This document shows positions 45,616-53,138 of a DNA stretch of 64,000 nt, piece after piece. The number at the start of each line of letters is the position of its first letter. The stretch's first letter is position 1. Source of the DNA: Dehalococcoidia bacterium (GTDB taxonomy: Bacteria; Chloroflexota; Dehalococcoidia; Lucifugimonadales; Australimonadaceae); contig JAJEFD010000015.1 in NCBI GenBank assembly GCA_022820645.1, positions 43,953 through 107,952 on the forward strand. The letters are read 5' to 3'. The position numbers and the translations under genes were made by a program. The notes below the pieces were generated by a model. That model saw only the letters and a program-made list of their open reading frames with translations. It had not been told where the DNA came from and searched no databases.

Positions 45616-47093
45616 GATTCGACGTAGTCTTCACAGAGGAAGCTTGCTCGACTGCCACTGATCACCTACTACAGCACTACCGGCGAGGCGATTCCCAAGA
45701 GGACCTCTGCTTCGCCCTATGGCGTCCTTCCACGGGACAGTCACGGCGGACGGCCCTAATAGACGAGATAGTTCTGCCCACTGAAGACGAACGCATCCTG
45801 CATGGGAGCGTTGACTGCCAACCACACTACTTTAGCCGGGCGCTCCGGGCTGCTACCGATAGCGGTATGGGATTGGCCTTCATGCACAGCCACCCAGGAC
45901 CGGGGTGGCAGGGGTTGAATACCATTGACGCTGATACTGAAGGCGAGGTGTTGGCTTACCCGGCAGGCGCTACGGCCCTCCCCCTAGTAGGGTTGACACT
46001 TGGTAGCGATGGCTATTGGAGTGCCCGCTTCTGGGAGCGAGAGGGCAAAAGGATGTGCTGTCGTTGGTGTGACAAAGTCCGTATCGTCGGCCCCCAATCC
46101 TACAGGCTCTACTTCAATGACAACCTTAGACCGGCTCCAAAAAGGCGAAATGTCCTCAAGCGCACTATTGATGCTTGGGGGCGAAAGGCGCAAAACGACA
46201 TTTCTCGCCTGAATGTTGGCATCGTTGGTCTTGGCTCTGGAGGTAGTGTCGTGGCTGAGGCCGTTGCCAGAATTGGAGTAGAACAAGTCGTTCTGATCGA
46301 CCATGACAGAGTCGAGGAGCACAACCTCGACAGGCTGCTCAATGCAACGGTGAAGGACATAGGCAAGCCGAAGGTTGACGTAGCAGCAAAAGCTATACAG
46401 TGCCACAGCACAGCGAAGCGCGTCCAAATAACTGCCTTGCCAATGTCAATCCGGGATGAGGTGGCTTATCTGGCGGCGTTGGATTGCGATATCCTCTTCG
46501 GCTGTGTTGATAGACCCGTGCCACTTGAAATATTGAATTACGCCGCGCATTCCCATCTAATCCCGGTCTTCAGCGGTGCCGTTGAAGTGCAGACGAACCC
46601 GCAAAACAACGGCTTGTTTTCAGCACACTGGCGCGCCCATACTGTAACCCCTTATCACCAGTGTCTGCGTTGCAATGAACAGTACAATTCCAGCGCGGTG
46701 GTTAAGGAACTGGATGGCTCGCTCGACGACTTGGGATACATTTCTAACCTGCCCGCTAGTGAACGCCCACGCAATGAGAACGTGTTTCCCTTCGGACTGA
46801 GTGTCGCAGCGATGATAGTAAACTCCATGATCCGCTATGTGGTGGCCCCAGACTGGTGGTCATTAGTGCGACAGCAGGAGCACCAACTCATGACCGGCAA
46901 GACGCAGGTCATCAATAGAGAGTGTCGCACCAACTGTGAATTCCGCCAGCGCAGGGCTGCGGGAGATGCTGAAAGGCCGTATTATTTGAATAACACACCA
47001 AAAGTTGCATCAAGGCCAAATAGACTTGGCTCCACGTTAGCATTGGTCAAGAAACGGCTTAGGTCGTGTTTCTTGCGATTGGGTGGGCGATAG
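45612..47093 (+). CDS. JAB protease-E1 (ThiF-type) fusion of a ubiquitin-like system
   Basis: 493 residues. N-terminal JAB/JAMM isopeptidase: Glu30, His92-Ser-His94-Pro in 'FMHSHPGPGWQG' and Asp106 give the zinc site; the usual Ser before the Asp appears to be Asn. Residues about 200-440 form an E1/ThiF adenylation domain: nucleotide loop 'GIVGLGSGGSVVAEAVAR' (206-211), 'DHDRVEEHNLDR' (230-241), 'CVDR' (298-301). Cys351/Cys354 and Cys438/Cys442 form the likely structural zinc site. So one polypeptide should both activate and cleave the modifier. TTG 45612 overlaps the E2-like TGA. Last gene of the module. Confidence 0.88.
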   Translation: MRFDVVFTEEACSTATDHLLQHYRRGDSQEDLCFALWRPSTGQSRRTALIDEIVLPTEDERILHGSVDCQPHYFSRALRAATDSGMGLAFMHSHPGPGWQGLNTIDADTEGEVLAYPAGATALPLVGLTLGSDGYWSARFWEREGKRMCCRWCDKVRIVGPQSYRLYFNDNLRPAPKRRNVLKRTIDAWGRKAQNDISRLNVGIVGLGSGGSVVAEAVARIGVEQVVLIDHDRVEEHNLDRLLNATVKDIGKPKVDVAAKAIQCHSTAKRVQITALPMSIRDEVAYLAALDCDILFGCVDRPVPLEILNYAAHSHLIPVFSGAVEVQTNPQNNGLFSAHWRAHTVTPYHQCLRCNEQYNSSAVVKELDGSLDDLGYISNLPASERPRNENVFPFGLSVAAMIVNSMIRYVVAPDWWSLVRQQEHQLMTGKTQVINRECRTNCEFRQRRAAGDAERPYYLNNTPKVASRPNRLGSTLALVKKRLRSCFLRLGGR

Positions 47094-47252
47094 GGTGGTG
47101 GAATCCCGTAACTGTTGGCCACCAACTGTCATAAGCTCTCGTGGCCAAGTGCTCCGCAATCATCTCCACTGTTGAAATCCTGTCCGACTACTCCCGGCCT
47201 CAGCTGGAAGCCAACCCCTCCGCACAAGTAGCGGACGACCTTAGCGCAACTT

Positions 47253-47462
47253 TCACCGCGGCAGCACGACTTGGTAGCAGACGACGCCGAGGTCGTCCTC
47301 AGTGATGGCGACCGGCAACTCCGACGCCTGGACCGGCCGCAGGCCGAACGCTTCGACGACCTCAACGATCCGGCGAGCGCAGTCGGGCAGGCTCATCCCA
47401 CCATCGGCGTACTCGCGGCGCAGACTCGACAGCGCACGCAGCACGAGGTTGTTCCGCCCCAC
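47253..47462 (-). CDS. hypothetical protein, probably 5'-truncated
   Basis: 69 residues from GTG 47462: 'LVLRALSSLRREYADGGMSL', then 'VEAFGLRPVQASELPVAITE'. The frame stays open and coding-like upstream to 47522 ('GDEYDTADEAL') where an in-frame TGA appears, exactly where the truncated TrbL-like gene begins on the other strand. That suggests a fragment fused to the T4SS region by rearrangement. No family recognised. Confidence 0.4.
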   Translation of the reverse strand: MGRNNLVLRALSSLRREYADGGMSLPDCARRIVEVVEAFGLRPVQASELPVAITEDDLGVVCYQVVLPR

Positions 47463-47551
47463 TGAGAGCGCCTCATCCGCCGTATCGTACTCATCGCCCG
47501 CCGGGGCATCCGGCGCTCGGTTTCAACGCCTCCGACCTGCTCAGGGCGTCC

Positions 47552-48316
47552 GTGGACACCCTGCTCGCATCGGTCCGGGCGGGCAGCGTGGGCCTCGCCC
47601 TGCTGGTCGCCCTCCTCTACCTCGTCTACGGCTTCTTCGTCCTCTACGTCGTCGTGCAGATGGTGCTGCGCATCGCGCTCATCGACCTGCTGCTGGCGCT
47701 CGCCCCCATCGCCCTCGGCCTGTGGATACTGCCGCACACAGCCGGATGGGGACGCCACTGGCTCCGCCTGTTCATGACCGCGGTCTTCCAGCAGGCGATC
47801 CAGATCGTCGCGCTGTCGATGGGCTTCACCATGCTCAACGAGTTCGCGGCCATCGGCCCCTTCGAGCCCGGCCAGGACCTCGTCTGGAAGCTGATCCTCT
47901 CCGCCGCGTTCATCTACCTCGCCACACGGGTGCCCACGCTGCTCGGCAACGCGGGCACGTTCGACGCCTGGCTCCACACCCTCTACTTCGGTCTCTCCCT
48001 CCCCACCACCGCGATGCGGGCCGCCCGCTCGGTCGGCCCGATGCTCGCGGGCGCAGCGGGAGGGCCGGGAGGCATGGCCATCGGAGCGATGGCGGCTGGC
48101 GGCGTGGCAGGGGCTGCAAGCGGAATCGGCAGCGCGGCGGCGGGCGCGATGTCCGCAGGCGCCGGAATGGCATCCGGCGCGGGAGCTGCGGGCGCCGCCT
48201 CCAGCGCAGGGGCCGCAGCCGCGACGGGAGGATTCGGCGCGGCGCGCTCCGCAGCGGACGCGGCAACCCCATCGGGCGCGGACAGCGCCGGAGCACCCAG
48301 GAGCAGCAGCGAGTAA
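47552..48316 (+). CDS. TrbL/VirB6-like T4SS membrane channel subunit, 5'-truncated
   Basis: 254 residues from GTG 47552; the same frame is coding-like back to about 47519 ('GFNASDLLRAS'). Hydrophobic segments 'LIDLLLALAPIALGLWILP' and 'AVFQQAIQIVALSMG' match the conserved core of TrbL/VirB6-type inner-membrane proteins of conjugative systems. Such proteins normally have about 200 more N-terminal residues with further helices, missing here because the sequence switches to an unrelated minus-strand fragment. Ala/Gly-rich C-terminus. First remaining gene of the transfer operon. Confidence 0.65.
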   Translation: MDTLLASVRAGSVGLALLVALLYLVYGFFVLYVVVQMVLRIALIDLLLALAPIALGLWILPHTAGWGRHWLRLFMTAVFQQAIQIVALSMGFTMLNEFAAIGPFEPGQDLVWKLILSAAFIYLATRVPTLLGNAGTFDAWLHTLYFGLSLPTTAMRAARSVGPMLAGAAGGPGGMAIGAMAAGGVAGAASGIGSAAAGAMSAGAGMASGAGAAGAASSAGAAAATGGFGAARSAADAATPSGADSAGAPRSSSE

Positions 48317-48325
48317 CGGCAGACA

Positions 48326-48347
48326 CGCGGGCCCATGGAAGCCCGCG
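48326..48347 (+). terminator. hairpin between TrbL-like and pilin genes
   Basis: CGCGGGC and GCCCGCG pair around an eight-base loop, no U-tract. Likely an RNA-processing or attenuating structure rather than a full terminator. Confidence 0.35.
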
Positions 48348-48465
48348 CCATCCCACGTCATCGAGGAGGCAGAGCGATGTGCAAGTAGAGCAGCGAGCCG
48401 GCAGGTGAAGAACGGACCAGACCGGGTGGAGGAACGCCCGGCACACGAGAGGAGTACACACGGAG

Positions 48466-48752
48466 ATGGAACAACTCACGCAAACGATATCGAACCTGGT
48501 GGGCATCTTGACCGGGCTGGGGGGAGCGGCGGCCGCCGGCTACTTCGTCTTCGGCGCCTACCTCTACCTGACCGCCAGTGGAGCACCCCATCAGATGGAG
48601 CGCGGAAGGCCGCCATGATGACCGCCCTCGCGGGCGTCGTGCTGATGATGGTCGCCTACGGCATCGTCGACCTCGTCATCAACGCCGTCGAGAGCCCCGC
48701 CGTCACCCCGACCCTGCCCGATCCGGCGACGCCAACTCCCGACGGCGGCTAA
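48466..48752 (+). pseudogene. VirB2/TrbC-like pilin with apparent frameshift
   Basis: ATG 48466 encodes a 50-residue frame with helix 'AAAAGYFVFGAYLYLTASG' and 'APHQMERG', then runs out of frame to TGA 48618. The next frame continues exactly as a pilin should: 'KAAMMTALAGVVLMMVAYG' and 'IVDLVINAVESP', to TAA 48752. Together they make a two-helix VirB2/TrbC-type pilin of about 95 residues with one base missing near 48605. Alternatively two coupled ORFs, since ATGA at 48615-48618 joins stop and start. I favour a frameshift or sequencing error; a second pilin gene follows at 50526. Confidence 0.65.
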
Positions 48753-48777
48753 CGCGCCGCAGAACAGGAGGATCGAC

Positions 48778-50529
48778 ATGCAAGCACACGAAGTCCCAAC
48801 CCACGTTCAGGCCGAGGACAAGGTCCTGCTCTGGTTCACCTTCCCGCAGATCGTCGCGATCACCGCGGTGGGGGCCCTCGCCTACGGCCTCTACAACTAC
48901 CTGCCCTTCGGGCCACCGGGGTTCCGCATCGGCCTCGCGGTCCTCTTCGCGCTGACCGGCCTCGCGGCTGTGGTGGGGAAGGTCGGTGGGCGGCGGCTGC
49001 CCGCCGTCGCCGCCGACCTGCTGCGCTACCGCCTGGCCAGCAGGCGCTACGCCGGGACGCCGGCCGAGATCGTACGCAGCGAGCCGCCCGCTCCGCTCGA
49101 CGACAGCCCCGGACTGCTCCAGCACATGGCCGAGAAGACGCAGCGGCGGCTCCGCAGGATGCGCAGGGGGCTGAAGGCGCGCCGGGTGCGCAGGAGCCGC
49201 GAACGACGCAACGGGCGCAGACCCCCACGCCCGGGGCGCTGGTTCCAGAGCCGCCGGGGACGGGAGAAGCGGAGGAACGACGGCGGCATCCGTCCAGCCA
49301 TGCGGAGCGCGGCGCTGCTCGCGGCCCTCACCCTGCTGGCGGTGACGTCGGTGGCCGCGTCCGGCCCGCCGACGCCGACCCCTGAACCCACACTGGAACC
49401 GGGCGCTCCCTATCCGCAGACGAGCCCCGAGCGCTGGCGCAACGAGATCGAGTTCGACCCGATCGAACCCGTGCCGGGGAGACGGCTCTACGTCGAGAAG
49501 GTCGCCGTCTTCGAGGACAGGGCGACCGTCACGCTGCGCGCCGCAGCCGGCATCGAGCTGCAGGTGCATGCGTTCGGTGGCCCCGGCGGGAAGGAGCTCC
49601 GCTACGAGGCCGGTGGGGACGTCGCCGCGGGCGAGCGTGTCGTCCACACGCTGCCGCTCTCCGGCGACGCGCCGTCCTTCACCTTCGCCTGGGTCGACGC
49701 GCTCGGCCAGGCCGGAGCCGTCAGCCTCGACAGCACGCAGATCCCCTACCCGCTGCCGGTCGCGGACGGCGAGCTGTGCGACGTGCGCGTGACGGAGGTC
49801 CACCTGAGCCCCGGCGCCATCACCGGAAGGGTGGAAGCCGGGGAGTGCGTCCAGTCCGTCGAGCATCCCATCGACATCGACGTGGTGAACGGGTACGTCA
49901 ACATCGCCGGCGCGATGATGATGAACACCCGCGTGACGAACGTCTACGCAAACGTCACGCTCTCCTCCGGCCAGTCGAGTACGACCGTCGAACTCGAACC
50001 GCCGGGCAGCGCGGCCTTCCGGCTGGCCGTTCCCAGGGGCAAGGTCCTGCACGAGCTGACCGTCGACGCAACCATCGAGGCGAGCCTGCGGGGCAGCGCC
50101 CCGCCGCTGATCACGCTCCAGTTCGTTCCGGAGAAGGAGGAGGACTACCTCGTGCCCGTCGAGGTGCTGCGCCCCGGCATCAGCGAGGTCGTCCGCGAGT
50201 CCGTCGCCGTCTACCACGACAACGGCGACATCACCTACCACGACGTCTCGGCCCGCCTCACCGTCCCGGCCGAGATCATCACCGTTGTGCCGGTCGTCAC
50301 GCTCACATTTCCCGAGCACATCCTCGCCTTCGTGAATCCACGGGGGAGCGTCTACGGCAGCAAGGAGGAGAGCCTGGAGCTGGCGCTCGCCATCAGCGCG
50401 GACGCCCCCTACACGCCCTTCGTCCCGCCTCCGCGGGAGGAGGAGCCCCCGCCCCCCGTCCAGACCCAACTCTCCGACGATGAGGGGAAGGGGCTGTTCG
50501 GCATCCTCGGATGGGAGTGGCCGTGGTGA
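48778..50529 (+). CDS. PrgI/VirB3-like T4SS protein fused to a secreted beta-rich domain
   Basis: 583 residues. Residues 1-110 are PrgI-like: 'VPTHVQAEDKVLLWFTFPQI' with two close membrane helices, as in VirB3-class T4SS proteins. A very basic linker (about 120-170) leads to a second hydrophobic segment ('ALLAALTLLAVTSVAASG') resembling a signal sequence, a Pro/Thr linker, then about 330 residues of beta-rich extracytoplasmic sequence and an acidic/proline-rich tail. PrgI proteins are normally near 110-150 residues, so this is a fusion. Good ribosome-binding site (AGGAGG). Stop overlaps the next gene's start. Confidence 0.75.
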   Translation: MQAHEVPTHVQAEDKVLLWFTFPQIVAITAVGALAYGLYNYLPFGPPGFRIGLAVLFALTGLAAVVGKVGGRRLPAVAADLLRYRLASRRYAGTPAEIVRSEPPAPLDDSPGLLQHMAEKTQRRLRRMRRGLKARRVRRSRERRNGRRPPRPGRWFQSRRGREKRRNDGGIRPAMRSAALLAALTLLAVTSVAASGPPTPTPEPTLEPGAPYPQTSPERWRNEIEFDPIEPVPGRRLYVEKVAVFEDRATVTLRAAAGIELQVHAFGGPGGKELRYEAGGDVAAGERVVHTLPLSGDAPSFTFAWVDALGQAGAVSLDSTQIPYPLPVADGELCDVRVTEVHLSPGAITGRVEAGECVQSVEHPIDIDVVNGYVNIAGAMMMNTRVTNVYANVTLSSGQSSTTVELEPPGSAAFRLAVPRGKVLHELTVDATIEASLRGSAPPLITLQFVPEKEEDYLVPVEVLRPGISEVVRESVAVYHDNGDITYHDVSARLTVPAEIITVVPVVTLTFPEHILAFVNPRGSVYGSKEESLELALAISADAPYTPFVPPPREEEPPPPVQTQLSDDEGKGLFGILGWEWPW

Positions 50530-50834
50530 GACGCATCGCGGCGGCCATCATGGTCCCTGGCGCGGCGGCGGTCTCCGTCGCCGCGCACCACGAGGAGGAG
50601 ACGATGCTCGCGGCCTTCGACAGCGTGCTGACCGCCATGGCCTACGCGGCAGCCGGCCTCGCGCTGTTCGCCATCGTCTGGGCGGGCTTCGTCCTCATGG
50701 CCGAGGGGAGCGACTCGCGCGGCGCGGGCCGCGCGCGCAACGCCGCCGCAGGGGCCGTCCTCGGCCTCGTCGTCGTTCTCTCGGCCAAGGCCATAGCCCT
50801 CGTGCTGCGCAGCGGCATCGTCCCCGTCCCATAG
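50526..50834 (+). CDS. VirB2/TrbC-like pilin
   Basis: 102 residues from GTG 50526, overlapping the upstream TGA as GTGA (ATG 50511 in the same frame is the alternative). N-terminal signal-like stretch ending near 'VSVAAHH', then two hydrophobic helices ('AAAGLALFAIVWAGFVLMAE' and 'AVLGLVVVLSAKAIALVL') separated by 'GSDSRGAGRARNAAAG', the charged loop typical of VirB2/TrbC pilins. Probably the major pilus subunit if the upstream pilin gene is broken. Confidence 0.72.
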   Translation: MRRIAAAIMVPGAAAVSVAAHHEEETMLAAFDSVLTAMAYAAAGLALFAIVWAGFVLMAEGSDSRGAGRARNAAAGAVLGLVVVLSAKAIALVLRSGIVPVP

Positions 50835-50860
50835 CAACACCATACGAAAGGAGCACCGCC

Positions 50861-53089
50861 TTGCGAAACCTCGCCGAACGAACGAGGCATCTCATACCCC
50901 GCGCCCTGCGCCGGTCCGAACCCACCGGGGAGCAGCCGCAGGAGGCCGTACCGAAGCCGCCCCTGCCGCTGCCCCTCTGCTTCATGCTCTCCCACCTCGA
51001 GGACGACGGCCCAGTCCGCCTCGACCGCCTCAAGATCGGAGTCTTCGAGGTGATGGGACTCGAGCTCGACGAGCCGAAGCTCGGCGCCTTCGCCGGCTCG
51101 CTCAACGCCCTCGACTTCCCGCTCCAGCTCCTCATCCGCCAGCATCCGCCCGACCTCACCCGGATGCGCGAGCGCCTCGCCGAGGCCGAGCCCGCGGACC
51201 TGCCTCCGCAGACGCGGGCCGCATCGGAGTCGCTGCGCGGCCTGCTCACCACCCTTGAACGGCGCGACGGCATCCTCGACCGCCGCTTCTACGCCGTCTG
51301 CCCCTTCGACCGCGCGGGCGACCTCCGGGTCCTGCTGGGCAAGGCAGGACTCGCGGCCCATCCGCTCACCGGCCGCGCGCTGCGGCTCCTCCTGCTGGCA
51401 TGCACGCTCGGCGGCTCGCCCGCCGACCGGGACGAGGACGAGCCGGTGGAGGTGACGGTCAACCGCCGCGAGGTCCGGTTCGGCGGGCATCTCACCCGCT
51501 CGCTCCACCTCGGGCGCTGGCCCCGCTCCCTCGCGCCCGGCTTCCTCCAGGGGCTGATGGCCGCCGGAGCGCCCATGGACGTCTCCATCCACCTCGCCCC
51601 CATACCCGCAGAGCAGGCCGCGCGCACCCTGGAGTGGCAGAAGGTGCGCTTCGAGTCCGCACAGTCCCTCTCCCTGCGCAAGGGGCGCACCATGTCCCCC
51701 GAGGCCGAGATCGCCCTGGAGGACGTCACCCGGCTCCGCGACGACGTGCAGCGCGGGCGGGAACGCCTCTTCCACTCATCCCTCTCCATCACCCTCCACG
51801 CAAAGGACGAGGAGGCGCTCAAAGAGCTCACCCAGCGCGCCAGGGCCCACTTCGGGGCCACGCTCGGCAAACTCGACACCCTCTCCTTCCGCCAGCGCGA
51901 GGGGCTGCTGTCCACGCTACCGATCGCACTGAACAGCGTGGCCGCGTGGCGCACCCTGGACACGTCGTCCATCGCCAGGCTCTTCCCGTTCTCGCCGCCC
52001 GACCTCGACACCCGCAGCGGCACCCTCTACGGCATCGACCTGCGCGCCTGCTCCCCCGTGGTCTACGACCCCTGGGACGGCACGCACCTCAACGCCAACA
52101 CCGCCGTCCTGGCCCGCTCGGGAAGCGGCAAGTCGTTCTCCACCAAACTCGGCATGCTCAGGGGGCTGACGCGGGGGATCACCGCCTACGTCATCGACCC
52201 CGAGGGCGAATACGCGGACATGGCCCGTGCCGCGGGCGGGCGCGTCCTCTCCCCCGGCGTCCCCGGACAGGGCATGAACCCCTTCGTCATCAACCAGGGT
52301 GACGCCGAAGAGCTCCTCCTGCGTATCGGCAGCCTCCGCAGGCTCATCGAAGTGATGGTCGGCGAGCGGCTCAGCGCCGACCGCCGGGCGTCCCTCGACC
52401 ACGCATTGGCCGGCTACTACTCGGAGGCGCGGGAGCGCACCGGCTTCCGCGACTTCTACGCCTACCTGCAGGGCGGGGAATCGGAGGACCTGGCGAGGCT
52501 GCTGAGGCCCTTCGCCACCGGCAGCCTCCGACACCTCCTCTCCGACGAGGGCGACGACCTGCTCACCAACGAGGCGCTCGTCACCGTCTTCGACCTCCGC
52601 CTCCTCGAACCCGAGCTGCGCCCCGCCGCGGCCATGGTCTGCACCGAGACCGTCTGGGCGGCCGCCGCGCAGAACCCGAAACCCCGCCTGCTCGTCGTCG
52701 ACGAGGTCTGGTCGATCATGCAACACCCCGAGGGTGCGGCCTTCATGGTCTCGATGGCGAAGCGCGCCCGCAAGCACCGGCTCGGCCTCCAGTTCATCAC
52801 CCAGGACGTGCAGGACCTCCTCTCCGAGGACACCTCGCGGGCCATCACCGGCCACTCCGGCAGGGCGCTCCTGCAGAACGCCGCCTTCAAGCTCCTCCTC
52901 CAGCAGGACGCAGCAGCCATCTCCACGGTCGGCGACGCCTTCGACCTCCCGCCGGACCTCCAGCGGTGGCTGCTTTCATGCCCCAGGGGAGACGGCCTGC
53001 TCCTCGCGCGCGGCGGGAGATTCCCCGTCCGCATCGAGGCGACCCCCGAGGAGGCCGAGGTCATCGAGTGGCGGCCCGGCAGGCACTAG
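50861..53089 (+). CDS. VirB4-type conjugation ATPase
   Basis: 742 residues. Energises pilus assembly and transfer in T4SS. N-terminal VirB4 domain, then RecA-like ATPase: Walker A 'LARSGSGKSFSTKLGML', 'VIDPEGEYADM', Walker B 'LLVVDEVWSIM' and 'FITQDVQDLL'. Start TTG 50861 has AGGAG seven bases upstream; the open frame further upstream is a shadow. Directly follows the pilin gene and precedes the coupling protein, standard T4SS order. Confidence 0.9.
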   Translation: MRNLAERTRHLIPRALRRSEPTGEQPQEAVPKPPLPLPLCFMLSHLEDDGPVRLDRLKIGVFEVMGLELDEPKLGAFAGSLNALDFPLQLLIRQHPPDLTRMRERLAEAEPADLPPQTRAASESLRGLLTTLERRDGILDRRFYAVCPFDRAGDLRVLLGKAGLAAHPLTGRALRLLLLACTLGGSPADRDEDEPVEVTVNRREVRFGGHLTRSLHLGRWPRSLAPGFLQGLMAAGAPMDVSIHLAPIPAEQAARTLEWQKVRFESAQSLSLRKGRTMSPEAEIALEDVTRLRDDVQRGRERLFHSSLSITLHAKDEEALKELTQRARAHFGATLGKLDTLSFRQREGLLSTLPIALNSVAAWRTLDTSSIARLFPFSPPDLDTRSGTLYGIDLRACSPVVYDPWDGTHLNANTAVLARSGSGKSFSTKLGMLRGLTRGITAYVIDPEGEYADMARAAGGRVLSPGVPGQGMNPFVINQGDAEELLLRIGSLRRLIEVMVGERLSADRRASLDHALAGYYSEARERTGFRDFYAYLQGGESEDLARLLRPFATGSLRHLLSDEGDDLLTNEALVTVFDLRLLEPELRPAAAMVCTETVWAAAAQNPKPRLLVVDEVWSIMQHPEGAAFMVSMAKRARKHRLGLQFITQDVQDLLSEDTSRAITGHSGRALLQNAAFKLLLQQDAAAISTVGDAFDLPPDLQRWLLSCPRGDGLLLARGGRFPVRIEATPEEAEVIEWRPGRH

Positions 53090-53138
53090 ACACACCCCGC
53101 AGACAACGACGCGCATCGCGCGGAAAGGAAGGAACCCC

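Noticed and set aside
48600..48620. Programmed ribosomal frameshift in the pilin gene
   Set aside because: The site (gcggaaggccgcc) is not a recognisable slippery heptamer and no downstream pseudoknot was obvious; simple indel preferred.
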